A stretch of 64,000 nt of DNA from Lentzea cavernae (GCF_014653695.1 NZ_BNAR01000001.1:744001-808000); one strand, 5' to 3'. Positions 33,968 through 43,230 are shown, counted from the stretch's first letter. Made by a program: numbers and translations. The notes: generated by a model not told the origin, from the sequence alone.

Positions 33968-35975
33968 AGGGTGGCCACCCGATGTCATCCGACATCATCC
34001 GGCGGGCGAACTCCTCGGCGTCCGCGAAGTCCTTCGCGTACCCGGTCAGGCGTTCGGAGCGGAAGTCGTCCGTCGGCGGGTCGGGATCCTCGTCCTCGTC
34101 CTCGTGCGGCTGGACGTGGGTGAGGAACGCGACGAGCTCGGGCCGTCCCGTCCTGACCAGCTCCTGGCGCCGCTCCGGGGGGAAGCCGCAGGACGGGCGT
34201 GAGCCGTGGTAGCCGTCGATCACCCCGAGGTACAGCGAGTCCAGGTTCGGGAAGGACTCCCGCCGCACCACCTCGGCGGGCACCGGAACGCTGTCGCGGC
34301 GGTGGTGCGCGGTCCACACGTCCTGTTCGAGGTCCAGTTCCAGGAGCCGTTGCGCCGCACGGGATCGGGCGAGGTCGATCAGGCCGTCGTCGCCGATCAC
34401 GTTGTCGTGCAGGGTCAACTCCCAGAGCTGGGACAGCACCGGCCACGCGGCGAGCGCACGTGCGCCGTCGGAGTCGATGTTGTTGTACGACAACGAGAGG
34501 CTCTCCAGGTGCGGAGCTTCCGGCGGCAGGGACGTCATGTCGCCGAGAGCGCAGTCGTCCAGGTTCACCGAGCGCAGCGTGCGCCACGCGGGCATGGACG
34601 GCAGAACGGTCAGCGGATTTCCTGACACGTCCAGGGATTCCAGCGGAAGCTGAAGGACCTCTTCGAGGCCCGCGGCGGTGAGACCGGTGGCCGAGAGGTT
34701 GAGGGATTTCAGGCGAGCCGACCGTGCCACGGCCCGCGCGCCCGCGTCCCCGATCGGCTGCACGTCCGATCGGCTGTAGTGCGGCGAACCACCGGCACTG
34801 CCGCTGAGGTCGAGGTGGTCGAGCACGGGCATGTGCGCGGCGAGCAGCTCGCGCACCCCGTCCGGACCGAGGTGGTTGCCACTGAGGTCGAGGTGCCGCA
34901 GCCTCGGGTACTCCGCGGCGAACGCGGACGCCACCCGGTCGGTGGCGACGAGGTTCGTCAGCGCGATCTTCTCGATGATCGCGGGGTCGGTGGCACCGAG
35001 CACGCGGGCGATGGTGTCGTCGCCGACGGGCAGCGCCGCCAGGGACAGTTCGGTGAGCTGCCCGAGCACACCGCTGGCCGCGATCGCCTCCGCCCCTCGC
35101 GCGCCGAGCCCTTCGCGGCCCATGCCCATCGTGGTGCCGTGCACGGTGAGGCTGCGCAGGTTCGTGAGTTCCGCGCGGGAGAAGAACTCCTCGCACGCGA
35201 GGTCGTCGGCTTCGATGACGTTGCCGAAGTAGGGCGCCCACAACGGTTGTCTTCCGTCCTTGCCGCAGCGGAACCCGATCCCGAGCCGGTCCAGCGCCGA
35301 GAGTCCCTCGCAGGCGGCCAGGTCACGTGCCTCGCCGGCGTTCTGCACGAGCACGTCGACGGACCGCAGACCGGGCGCGAGGCCGTTCCGCAGCAGGTGG
35401 ATCAGGTCGGGGGCGAGCAGGCCGGCGTGCCGCAGCCGGGTCGGCCGTTCTATGCGCAACGACGGAACCTTGAAGTGCCACAAGCTGTCCCACACCCGCA
35501 CGACGGTGAGCGATTCGAGCCGTGTGACTGCCTCGCTCGCCGCGAACCGGGAAACCGCCTTCGCGTCGAACTCCGACAGACCGGCGAACTCGACGGAGCG
35601 CAGGTGCTCCCAGTGGTCCGCCGTCTCCGCGAGTGCCGTCACCTGGTCGTGGTCGTACCAGGCGAGCCGCAGGTCGCTCACCGCGCGCACTTCGGGACAG
35701 GCCCGGGGATCCGGCAGCAGCAGCTCACGCATCCCGTCGCGGGCGGTGCGCAGGTCGAGCGAGCGGACGAGGGGCCACACGGGTCTGGTGAACCCCGACT
35801 CCAGCGCGGCGATCCACGAGTAGGGCGCCTGCCGGGTCTCGTCGGGCCAGCCTGCCAGCTGTTCCCCGCACCACGGCAGGAGGTCCTCGCCGGACCTCGT
35901 CACCGCAGCACAAAGCGCGCGGAACGCCAGGGTGCCCGGCGTTCCGCGCAGCGCTCTTGCCACTTCGTCGTTCAT
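33966..35975 (-). CDS. Leucine-rich repeat (ribonuclease-inhibitor-like) protein
   Basis: A 669-residue cytoplasmic protein. Residues about 230-560 contain many LRR units of the RNI type (LRHLDLSGNHLGPDGVREL, LDHLDLSG, LKSLNLSATGLTAAGLEEV, LESLDVSGNPLTVL, LESLSLSYNNIDSDGARAL). A variable N-terminal domain precedes them, and the C-terminus is acidic (HEDEDEDPDPPTDD) with GWPP at the end. There is no signal peptide. The ATG at 35975 is chosen because the upstream frame is Arg/Thr-rich shadow. It follows the VOC protein gene by 10 bases and is last in the VOC-reductase-VOC-LRR operon. Partner unknown. Confidence 0.85.
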   Translation of the reverse strand: MNDEVARALRGTPGTLAFRALCAAVTRSGEDLLPWCGEQLAGWPDETRQAPYSWIAALESGFTRPVWPLVRSLDLRTARDGMRELLLPDPRACPEVRAVSDLRLAWYDHDQVTALAETADHWEHLRSVEFAGLSEFDAKAVSRFAASEAVTRLESLTVVRVWDSLWHFKVPSLRIERPTRLRHAGLLAPDLIHLLRNGLAPGLRSVDVLVQNAGEARDLAACEGLSALDRLGIGFRCGKDGRQPLWAPYFGNVIEADDLACEEFFSRAELTNLRSLTVHGTTMGMGREGLGARGAEAIAASGVLGQLTELSLAALPVGDDTIARVLGATDPAIIEKIALTNLVATDRVASAFAAEYPRLRHLDLSGNHLGPDGVRELLAAHMPVLDHLDLSGSAGGSPHYSRSDVQPIGDAGARAVARSARLKSLNLSATGLTAAGLEEVLQLPLESLDVSGNPLTVLPSMPAWRTLRSVNLDDCALGDMTSLPPEAPHLESLSLSYNNIDSDGARALAAWPVLSQLWELTLHDNVIGDDGLIDLARSRAAQRLLELDLEQDVWTAHHRRDSVPVPAEVVRRESFPNLDSLYLGVIDGYHGSRPSCGFPPERRQELVRTGRPELVAFLTHVQPHEDEDEDPDPPTDDFRSERLTGYAKDFADAEEFARRMMSDDIGWPP

Positions 35976-35985
35976 CCGCGCGAAC

Positions 35986-36576
35986 CTACTGCGGAAGCTG
36001 CTCGCCCGTCTGCTCCTTGACCAAGTACTCGGCGTACCAGTCGGGCCAGTTCTCGTCGAACTCGCCGCCGTTGCGCGCCTCGTGCTCGCCGTGGGCCGCG
36101 GCGGCCCTGCGCAGCGCCGCCGCCAGGTCGGTGATCGACGCGTACGTCGTGTCCGCGTCGACACGGCCGGGCAGGCGGGTCGTGACCTCCTGCAGCACCC
36201 ACGTGTTGCCGTCCGGGTCGGCGAACTCCGCGCGGGTGACGTAGCTGCGGCGCTCGGGGTCGGCGCCCTCGACGGGTCCGTCCGGGGTCGGGTGGTAGAG
36301 CGGGCCGACCTTGATCCCCGCTGCCAGCAGCGCCGCGTGGGTCTCCACGACGTCGGAGACGATCAGGAAGTGCTTGCCCGAACCGGGTTCCGCGGTCGTG
36401 ATGCCCTCACCGAAGTGGATGGACGCGTCGGAACCGTGCGGGGTGAACTGCACGACCCACGGCGGTGTGACGTCCTGGCGCCAGCCGAGCGTGCTGTAGA
36501 ACTCCTTGGCGCGCTCCACGTCCGTCACGGGGATGACGGTGACTTCGAGCTTCATGTCGATCTGGTCGAGCTTCAC
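35986..36576 (-). CDS. VOC (glyoxalase-like) family protein 1
   Basis: A 196-residue vicinal-oxygen-chelate protein: KLEVTVIPVTDVERAKEFYSTLGWR then EFADPDGNTWVLQEVTTRLPGRV. It has an additional C-terminal tail (residues about 140-196, WPDWYAEYLVKEQTG). The GTG at 36576 overlaps the reductase stop (GTGA). It is closely similar to the second VOC protein encoded at 37916-38362. Members of this subgroup often act as glyoxalase, bleomycin-resistance or dioxygenase-like proteins. Function here is not assigned. Confidence 0.82.
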   Translation of the reverse strand: MKLDQIDMKLEVTVIPVTDVERAKEFYSTLGWRQDVTPPWVVQFTPHGSDASIHFGEGITTAEPGSGKHFLIVSDVVETHAALLAAGIKVGPLYHPTPDGPVEGADPERRSYVTRAEFADPDGNTWVLQEVTTRLPGRVDADTTYASITDLAAALRRAAAAHGEHEARNGGEFDENWPDWYAEYLVKEQTGEQLPQ

Positions 36577-37916
36577 TTCGCTACTTCCTTCGCGAGATCG
36601 CGGAGTGCGTTGAGGAACGCCTCCGAAAAGGTGGGAAAGGGCTGGATGACGTCGAGCAGCACGGACAGCGGGACCTTCGCGCGGATCGCGACGGTGGCCT
36701 GCTGCAACCACTCGCCCGCCTCCGGGCCGACGGCGTGGGCTCCGGTGAGGACTTCACCGTCGGACACGAGCGTCAGGAATCCGGGCTTCGTGGCGTAGTC
36801 ACGGGTGTAGGTGGCCGTGCGGGCGACACCGGACAGGTGGGCGGTCGCGGTGTACTTCCCTTCTGCCGCACCGACCGCGGCGACCTGCGGATCGGTGAAC
36901 ACGACCCGTGGCACGGCGTCGTAGTTGACCTTCGCCGTCCCGCCGAGGATGTTCGCGGCGGCGACCCGGCCCTGGTACTTGCCGACGTGCGTCAGGTTCC
37001 ACTGGCCCGTGACGTCGCCGACCGCCCAGACGCCGTCGGTCACGTTCATCCGCTCGTCGGTGACGAGTCCGCGCGGATTCGGTTCGACCCCCACGGTTTC
37101 GAGGCCGATGCCGTCGACACGGGGACGCCTGCCAGTGGCGACGAGCAGCTTGTCGCCGCGCAACTGGGTGCCGTCCGGGAAGTCGAGGACGTACTCGCCG
37201 TTCTCGAACGACGCCTTGCTGGCGTGCGCCCCGAGGTGCAGCTCGACCCCGGCCGCGGCCAACGCCTCGGTGAGCGCGCGGCCGGCCGCCTCCGGTTCGC
37301 GGGGCAGCACCCGGTCCGACCCGTCGACCAGCGCGACCGACGAACCGAGGTGCGTGAACGCCTGGGCCATCTCGACACCCGTCGGGCCGCCGCCGAGGAT
37401 CAGCAACCGGCGCGGGATCTCCTCGACGCCGGTGGCCTCGCGGTTCGTCCACACGTCCAGGTCGCTCAGCCCGGGAACCGGCGGGATGAACGCCGACGAG
37501 CCGGTGGCGATCACGACGTGGTCGGCCGTGTAGGTCCGGTCGCCGACCGCGACGGTGTGGGGCCCGGCGATCTTGCCGTCACCGCGCAACACGTCGATCC
37601 CGGCGCCCTCGGCCCACTTCTGACCGCCGGCGTCGTCGTAGGACGACACCATGAAGTCGCGGTACGCGAGCACGGCCTGGGCGTCGATCTCGCCGGTGAC
37701 CGCCTCACGGGCGCCCGGCACCTCCCGGGCCGCTGCCACGGCCTCACCGGCGCGCAGCAGCGTCTTCGAGGGGATGCAGGCGTAGAAGGAGCACTCCCCG
37801 CCGAGCAACTCGCGCTCGACCACCGCCACCCGCAGCCCGCCCTCGGCGACGGCCGCGGCGAAGTGCTCACCGGGCGACCCGCCGCCGATGACGATCACGT
37901 CGTAGTCGCGTGCCAT
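36573..37916 (-). CDS. Pyridine nucleotide-disulfide oxidoreductase (dihydrolipoyl dehydrogenase-like)
   Basis: A 447-residue FAD flavoprotein. The first dinucleotide fold is VIVIGGGSPGEHFA near residue 7, followed by the redox-active disulfide GGECSFYACIPSKTLL (Cys-x4-Cys). VIATGSSAFIPPVPG and LLILGGGPTGVEMAQA mark the NAD-binding domain, and the C-terminal interface domain ends in DVIQPFPTFSEAFLNAL. The normal interface His-Glu pair is not obvious (PFPTFSEAF), so true lipoamide activity is uncertain. Mercuric-reductase-like or other disulfide reductases are alternatives. ATG 37916 overlaps the VOC 2 stop. Confidence 0.88.
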   Translation of the reverse strand: MARDYDVIVIGGGSPGEHFAAAVAEGGLRVAVVERELLGGECSFYACIPSKTLLRAGEAVAAAREVPGAREAVTGEIDAQAVLAYRDFMVSSYDDAGGQKWAEGAGIDVLRGDGKIAGPHTVAVGDRTYTADHVVIATGSSAFIPPVPGLSDLDVWTNREATGVEEIPRRLLILGGGPTGVEMAQAFTHLGSSVALVDGSDRVLPREPEAAGRALTEALAAAGVELHLGAHASKASFENGEYVLDFPDGTQLRGDKLLVATGRRPRVDGIGLETVGVEPNPRGLVTDERMNVTDGVWAVGDVTGQWNLTHVGKYQGRVAAANILGGTAKVNYDAVPRVVFTDPQVAAVGAAEGKYTATAHLSGVARTATYTRDYATKPGFLTLVSDGEVLTGAHAVGPEAGEWLQQATVAIRAKVPLSVLLDVIQPFPTFSEAFLNALRDLAKEVAK

Positions 37917-38362
37917 CACACACGACCCGGAAGGCGCGTCGTGACCTCCTGCAGCACCCAGCCGTTGCCGTCCGGGTCGCTGAACGAGGCGAACGAGCCG
38001 TAGCTGGCGCGGGCGGGATCCGCTCCCGCGACCCGGCCGGCCGTGCCCGCGTGGTGGAAGACACCGGTCTTGTCGTGGAAGACCTCGCTGACCTGCACCC
38101 CGCGGGCGAGGAGGTCGTCACGGGCGGCCTCGATGTCGTCGACGATCAGGTGCATGCCCTCGGCGCTGCCCGGCGCGGCGTTCGAGACACCGGTGCCGAA
38201 GATGATCGAGGCGGGCGAGCCGGTCGGGGTGAACTGGACCAGGCGGTAGCCCTCGTCGTCGGCGAACTCGGCGTCGAAGCGCCAGCCGAGGACCTTGTAG
38301 AAGTGCACCGCCCTGTCGACGTCGCTGACCGGGATGACGGTCACCTCGAACTTGTAGTCCAT
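37916..38362 (-). CDS. VOC (glyoxalase-like) family protein 2
   Basis: A 148-residue VOC protein: KFEVTVIPVSDVDRAVHFYKVLGWR, FTPTGSPASIIFG, and FSDPDGNGWVLQEVTTRLPGRV. It is a clear paralogue of the protein from 35986-36576. The ATG at 38362 is preferred, with AAGGAG 9 bases upstream. The ATG at 38371 directly abuts that site. It is first in the operon VOC 2-reductase-VOC 1-LRR, with a long inverted repeat upstream. Confidence 0.82.
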   Translation of the reverse strand: MDYKFEVTVIPVSDVDRAVHFYKVLGWRFDAEFADDEGYRLVQFTPTGSPASIIFGTGVSNAAPGSAEGMHLIVDDIEAARDDLLARGVQVSEVFHDKTGVFHHAGTAGRVAGADPARASYGSFASFSDPDGNGWVLQEVTTRLPGRV

Positions 38363-38456
38363 CGGGTTCATCTCCTTCGTTCGTTGATGACATGAGACTG
38401 CTCCCGCAAGGGGCCCCTTCGAACCCGTGGAACACCCTGGTGAGTCCCTGGCCCCG

Positions 38457-38618
38457 GTGCGGTGACCGCGATCGTCGTCACGTCCTTCACCGCTCAGCAG
38501 GGCACCTCGCGGTGTCGGCCCCCGCCCCCCATACGCCCGGTATGGGGGGCGGGGGCCGGCACCGCGATGCACCCGTCTGATGGGCGAAGGACGTGACGAC
38601 GGTCAGCGGTCACCGCAC
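38457..38618. repeat. Long imperfect inverted repeat (arms 78-79 bp) in the divergent spacer
   Basis: Arm 38457-38534 is almost the reverse complement of arm 38540-38618, around a 5-base centre (GCCCG). Three blocks pair nearly perfectly: the outer 13 bases (GTGCGGTGACCGC, 38457-38469 with 38606-38618), a 16-base block (38473-38488 with 38586-38601), and an inner 28-base block (38507-38534 with 38540-38567, one T/C difference). An 18-base stretch between (38489-38506 with 38568-38585) is partly matched. It fills most of the 269-base spacer between the VOC operon and the LuxR gene. Confidence 0.92.
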
Positions 38619-38631
38619 TAGGCTCAAGCCC

Positions 38632-41298
38632 GTGTCGGACGAAGGTCTGCTCGGCAGACGCACTGAGGGCGAAGCGCTGGAACGACTGCTCACGCAGGCG
38701 CGGTCCGGCGCAGGTCAGGTGCTCGTCCTGCGCGGTGAGGCCGGGATCGGCAAGACCGCGCTGCTCGACCAGGTGTCGACGCGGGCCTCGGGTTTCCGCG
38801 TGGCGCGGGCCGCGGGCGTCGAGTCCGAGAGCGCGTTCCCCTACGCGGGGCTGCACCAGCTGTGCGTGCCGTTCCTCGACCGGCTGGACCGGCTGCCGGC
38901 GCCGCAGCGCGAGGCGCTCGGCACCGCGTTCGGGATGGCGGCCGGGCCCCGGCCCACGCGGTTCATGGTCGGGCTGGCGGTGCTCACGCTGCTCGCCGAG
39001 GTGGCCGACGAGCAGCCGCTGGTGTGCCTCGTGGACGACGCGCAGTGGCTCGACTCGATGTCGTCGGCGGTGCTGGGGTTCGTGGCCCGCCGGCTGCTCG
39101 CCGAGCGGATCGCGCTGGTCTTCGTGCTGCGCGAGACCAACGACTACCTCGACGGGCTGCCCGAGCTGTTCGTGCGCGGCCTGGACGACGGCGACGCCCG
39201 CGCGTTGCTCGAGTCCGTGATCAAGGGGCCGGTGGACGGCCGGGTGCGCGACCGGATCGTCGCCGAGGCGCGGGGCAACCCGCTGGCGCTGCTCGAGCTG
39301 CCCCGCGCGTGGACGGTCGCCGAGCTCGCGGACGGGCTGGACGCCGAGCCGCTGACCAGCCGCATCGAGGCCGGGTTCGCCCGGCAGATCGCGCCGCTGC
39401 CCGCCGACACCCGGCTGCTGATGCTGACCGCCGCCGCCGAACCCCTCGGTGACGCGACCCTGCTGTGGCAGGCGGCCGGTCTGCTCGGGCTGGGCGCCGA
39501 TCCGGCTGCCGCCGCCCTGGGCACCGGGCTGATCGAGTTCGGCGCCCGCGTCCGGTTCCGGCACCCGCTGGTGCGCTCGGCCGTGTACCGGTCGGCGTCC
39601 GCCGTCGACCGGCTGCGCGTGCACCGGGCGCTCGCCGACGTGACCGATCCGGCCATCGACCCGGACCGTCGTGCGTGGCACCGGGCGCAGGGCACGGCGG
39701 CGCCGGACGAGGAGGTCGCGGCCGGTCTGGAGAACACGGCCGGTCGTGCGCAGGCGCGGGGCGGGCTGCTGGCCGCGGCCGCGTTCCTCGAACAGGCCGC
39801 CGTGCTCACGCCCGAACCCGGCCGCCGGGCCGCCCGGGAGCTCGCCGCCGCGCGGGCCAAGCGCGACGCGGGCGCGCTGGACGCCTCGTTGCGGCTGTTG
39901 TCCGCGGTCGAGGCGGGGCCGCCGGACGAGCGCCGCAGTGCCCAGGTCGAGCACCTGCGCGGGCACATCGCGTTCGACCGGCGCCGGGTCGCCGACGCCG
40001 CCCCGCTGCTGTTCAGCGCGGCCCGCAGGCTCGCGCCGTCCGACCCCGAGCTGGCCCGCGAGACGCACCTGGAAGCCCTCTCGGCGGCGATCTGGGCCGG
40101 CACGCCGCTGGCCGACGCCGCCCGCACCGCTCCCCCGGCCCGCACCCCGGCCTGTGCGCTGGACCTGGTGCTCGACGCGCTGACGACGCGCATCACCTCG
40201 GGGTACGCGCAGGCCGTGCCGCTGATGACGCGCGCGCTGGACGAGTTGCGCGCGTTCAAGGTCGGCGCGGAGGACGTCAGCCGCGCGCCGTGGCTGTTCG
40301 GCAACCGCGCGGGCGGGATCGTCGCGACGGAGATGTGGGACTTCGACACGCGCCGCGCGTTCGCCCAGCAGCAGGTCCGCATGGCGCGTGACGCCGGAGC
40401 GCTGGTGCAGCTGCAGTTCGCGCTGAACTTCCTGGCGGACAACGAACTCCTCGCCGGCGAACCCGCCGCCGCGCAGGCGTTGATCGAGGAGGACCAGCGC
40501 ATCTCCGAGGTCACCGGCACCCCGCCGGTCGGTTACGCGGTGCTGCTGCAGGCCGCCTACCGCGGCGAGGACGTGGCCACCAGGGCGAGGGCGGAAGCGG
40601 TGGCGGCCGGGCAGGGCCGGCTGGCCGTGATCGCCGACTGGACCGCCGCGATCCTCCACAACGGACTGGGCCGCCACGACCTGGCCCGCGACGCGGCGCT
40701 GCGCGTGCCCGACTCGCTGGTCTACAGCTGCCTGATCACGTCCGAACTGGCCGAGGCCGCCTCCCGCACCGGCGACACCGCCCTCGTTTCCCAGGCCCTG
40801 CAACGGTCCTCGGACTGGGTCGACACGCCCTGGTCGCTGGGCGTCAAAGCCAGGCTGCGGGCGCTGAACGGCGACCCGGCCGCGTTCGCCGAGTCGATCT
40901 CGCACTTCGAACAGACGGCGTTGCGCGGTGAACTGGGCCGTGCCCACCTGCTGCACGGCGAGTGGCTGCGCCGCGAAGGTCAGCGCGTCGAGGCCCGCGA
41001 ACACCTCCGCACGGCGCACGAAACCCTTGTGGCGTCAGGAATGCCGACGTTCGCCGAACGCGCGTTCCGCGAACTGCAGGCGACCGGCGAGACGGCCCGC
41101 AAACGCACCGCCGAGCCCACCGACGAGCTGACCGCGCAGGAGTACCAGATCGCGCGGCTGGCGCGCGAGGGCTACTCGAACCCCGAGATCGGCACGCGGT
41201 TGTTCATCAGCCCGCGGACCGTGGAATGGCATCTGCGCAAGGTGTTCGGGAAGGTGGGCGTGACCTCGCGCCGCCAGTTGCGCGACGCGAGGTTCTAG
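38632..41298 (+). CDS. LAL-type LuxR family transcriptional regulator with AAA ATPase domain
   Basis: An 888-residue large ATP-binding LuxR regulator. Walker A is GEAGIGKTALLDQ near residue 35, and Walker B is PLVCLVDDAQWLDSMS. A long TPR-like helical middle follows, and the LuxR helix-turn-helix is at residues about 825-880 (LTAQEYQIARLAREGYSNPEIGTRLFISPRTVEWHLRKVFGKV). The start is set at GTG 38632, where LLGRRTEGEALERLL matches the usual family opening. A GTG at 38593 lies inside the long inverted repeat. Effector and targets are unknown. Confidence 0.9.
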   Translation: MSDEGLLGRRTEGEALERLLTQARSGAGQVLVLRGEAGIGKTALLDQVSTRASGFRVARAAGVESESAFPYAGLHQLCVPFLDRLDRLPAPQREALGTAFGMAAGPRPTRFMVGLAVLTLLAEVADEQPLVCLVDDAQWLDSMSSAVLGFVARRLLAERIALVFVLRETNDYLDGLPELFVRGLDDGDARALLESVIKGPVDGRVRDRIVAEARGNPLALLELPRAWTVAELADGLDAEPLTSRIEAGFARQIAPLPADTRLLMLTAAAEPLGDATLLWQAAGLLGLGADPAAAALGTGLIEFGARVRFRHPLVRSAVYRSASAVDRLRVHRALADVTDPAIDPDRRAWHRAQGTAAPDEEVAAGLENTAGRAQARGGLLAAAAFLEQAAVLTPEPGRRAARELAAARAKRDAGALDASLRLLSAVEAGPPDERRSAQVEHLRGHIAFDRRRVADAAPLLFSAARRLAPSDPELARETHLEALSAAIWAGTPLADAARTAPPARTPACALDLVLDALTTRITSGYAQAVPLMTRALDELRAFKVGAEDVSRAPWLFGNRAGGIVATEMWDFDTRRAFAQQQVRMARDAGALVQLQFALNFLADNELLAGEPAAAQALIEEDQRISEVTGTPPVGYAVLLQAAYRGEDVATRARAEAVAAGQGRLAVIADWTAAILHNGLGRHDLARDAALRVPDSLVYSCLITSELAEAASRTGDTALVSQALQRSSDWVDTPWSLGVKARLRALNGDPAAFAESISHFEQTALRGELGRAHLLHGEWLRREGQRVEAREHLRTAHETLVASGMPTFAERAFRELQATGETARKRTAEPTDELTAQEYQIARLAREGYSNPEIGTRLFISPRTVEWHLRKVFGKVGVTSRRQLRDARF

Positions 41299-41310
41299 CA
41301 GCCGAGACGG

Positions 41311-42306
41311 TCAGCTGACAGTCCACTTGTAGGCACGGCCTCCGGCCGACCCGACGATCACACCGGCGTTGTTGATGTCGAGCGTGGTGACGCTGTCCGC
41401 GCCCTCGGGAAAGCCGAGCGCGAGCTCCTCGCCGTCCTTGGTCCAGCGGTACGGGTGCTGCTTGTCCGCGACGTAGGTGAACCCGACCGCCACACCGTCG
41501 TCGTTGATGCTCTTCGGCTCGATGTTCGGGCCGTACTTGTTCATCGACCCGTCCGCGTTCCAGCGGACGCCGAAGGTCCCCTCGCCGTTCGCGAACCTGC
41601 CGGTGCCGACGACGTCACCGTGCCGGTTCACCGCCTGCGCGGTGGTCGGTTCGCCGTCGGACATCCTGGGCAGCTTGGTCACGCTGCTGTCCGGGTTCCA
41701 GCGCACCGCCAGCTGTTCCATCCCCGGGCCGGAGACGAAACCGCTCACGTACCCGTTCGACGAGGCGCCCGTCACCCTGCCCCAGGTGGCTCCCGCCGGG
41801 AGCTTCATGCTGGTGAGGACACCGTTCGGCAGCCAGCGCACCGGGATCTGGCGGCCGTCGGTGGCACCGAGGGCGGAGCCGAAGGTCGCGCCGCCGTCGT
41901 TGATCGCGAACGCGTGCGCGTACGAGTACCCGAACGGCACGCTGAGCAGTACGTACGACCCGTCCGGGTTGAAGCGGATGGGCTTGGTGGCACCGCCTGG
42001 CAGGGACGTGAAGCCGACGGCGGCACCGTGGTTGTTGACGGAGGTGAGATAGGTGTGCGCGCCGGCGGGCCCGACCAGCTCGGACGCGCCTGCACCGTCG
42101 AACTTGACCGCGTGGTTGCGGCCGTCGCCGTAGTCGGCCCCCACCGCGACGCCGGAGTCGTTGATCGACGTCACGGAGGTCTCGGTCGCGGACGGCAGGC
42201 CACCGAGATCCGTGATCGTCGTGGTCGAGCGTGCCGATGCCGACGCCGAGACGGCGACGGTGGCCAGAAGCGCAGCGGACAGCGCTAAGGAGAGTCTTCG
42301 ACTCAT
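41311..42306 (-). CDS. Secreted HAF-repeat protein 1
   Basis: A 331-residue secreted protein with a signal peptide over residues 1-26 (cut near ASA-RS). The body consists of repeating units of the type SINDSGVAVGADYGDGRNHAVKF, SVNNHGAAVGFT and SINDDGVAVGFTYV. These are HAF-type repeats that usually fold as a beta-propeller. GGGGGAC lies before the ATG at 42306. It is downstream of the NmrA gene and related in build to the secreted protein at 44170-45177, so the two flank the ECF41 module. No catalytic signature is seen. Confidence 0.78.
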   Translation of the reverse strand: MSRRLSLALSAALLATVAVSASASARSTTTITDLGGLPSATETSVTSINDSGVAVGADYGDGRNHAVKFDGAGASELVGPAGAHTYLTSVNNHGAAVGFTSLPGGATKPIRFNPDGSYVLLSVPFGYSYAHAFAINDGGATFGSALGATDGRQIPVRWLPNGVLTSMKLPAGATWGRVTGASSNGYVSGFVSGPGMEQLAVRWNPDSSVTKLPRMSDGEPTTAQAVNRHGDVVGTGRFANGEGTFGVRWNADGSMNKYGPNIEPKSINDDGVAVGFTYVADKQHPYRWTKDGEELALGFPEGADSVTTLDINNAGVIVGSAGGRAYKWTVS

Positions 42307-42416
42307 TTCAGTCCCCCAAGGTTCGTGAGCCGTGCAGTGGCCACGATATAGAGGGGAAGATCGCGTTGACCAGAGAAGGCGCGGGGAGTGCGGCCGCACT
42401 CCCCGCCGCCCGCGGA

Positions 42417-43163
42417 TCAGTTGCCGGCGTCGAGCCACGCCTGCAGGCTGGTCGGCTGCAGCTGCGCGCCCGAGTTCGGCACCAGCTGCTTGCCGGTCAG
42501 GAGCGTGCCGAAGTACTTGGCCTGCGGATCGCTCACGACCGCGCGCTCGTCCTTGCGGTGCGCCAGAACCGTGCGGATCCAACCGTCCATTGTGAACTCT
42601 TCGGGCCCGCCGATCTCCAGCACGCCGTTCACCGGCGCGGTCGCGGCGGTCCTGCCGACCACCGCGGCGACGTCGGAGGCCGCGATCGGCTGGACGCCAC
42701 CGTGCGGGAGGTGCACTGCGCCGTCCAGCTCCGCGGAGTTCGCGATGGCACCCGCGAACTCGAAGAACTGGGTGGCGCGGATGATCGAGTACGTGAGGCC
42801 CGACTCCCGGATGAGCTTCTCCTGCGCCACCTTCGCGCGCAGGTAGCCGGACTCGGGCAGCTCGTCCGTGCCGACGATCGACAGCGCGACGTAGTGGCCG
42901 ACGCCCGCCTCTTCGGCGGCCTCGGTCAGGTTGGTGGTGGCCGTCGTGAAGAAGTTCATGACGTCGTCGTCGGCGAACGACGGCGAGTTCGACACGTCGA
43001 CCAGCACGTCGGCGCCCTGCAGCACCTCCTTGACGCCCTCTCCGGTCAGCGTGTTCACGCCGCTGTTGGGGGACGCGGGCACGGCGTCGTGGCCGTGCTC
43101 CCCGAGCCGCTTCACGACCTGGCTGCCGATCAAGCCGGTGCCACCGATGACAACGATCCTCAT
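42417..43163 (-). CDS. NmrA-type NAD(P)-binding protein, likely ECF41 target
   Basis: A 248-residue atypical short-chain dehydrogenase of the NmrA/NAD(P)-binding epimerase group. It opens MRIVVIGGTGLIGSQVV. An STxxV-like centre (SIVGTDELPESGYLRAKVAQEKLI) follows, with Tyr/Lys, then a C-terminal YSIIRATQFFEF segment. ATG 43163 is preferred over 43172 and 43193 from the ribosome site spacing. A TGTCACA-type ECF41 promoter precedes it, and ECF41 sigma genes are known to neighbour such COE (carboxymuconolactone decarboxylase/oxidoreductase/epimerase) genes. Substrate unknown. Confidence 0.85.
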   Translation of the reverse strand: MRIVVIGGTGLIGSQVVKRLGEHGHDAVPASPNSGVNTLTGEGVKEVLQGADVLVDVSNSPSFADDDVMNFFTTATTNLTEAAEEAGVGHYVALSIVGTDELPESGYLRAKVAQEKLIRESGLTYSIIRATQFFEFAGAIANSAELDGAVHLPHGGVQPIAASDVAAVVGRTAATAPVNGVLEIGGPEEFTMDGWIRTVLAHRKDERAVVSDPQAKYFGTLLTGKQLVPNSGAQLQPTSLQAWLDAGN

Positions 43164-43200
43164 GGGGTCCATCCCTCTCTCGTGGGTGTTCACGAGCTAA

Positions 43201-43227
43201 GACAGGACAGACCCTGAAGTTGTGACA
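43201..43227 (-). promoter_or_regulatory. Candidate ECF41 promoter of the NmrA gene
   Basis: On the minus strand TGTCACA (43221-43227) is followed after 16 bases by TGTC (43201-43204). The known ECF41 consensus is TGTCACA then CGTC at 16-17 bases. Only the first base of the -10 differs. The -10 is about 38 bases before the NmrA ATG. Confidence 0.7.
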
Positions 43228-43230
43228 GCC

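Noticed and set aside
38457..38618. The long inverted repeat as an ordinary terminator
   Set aside because: It sits between divergent start regions, not between gene ends, and the arms are far longer than terminator stems.
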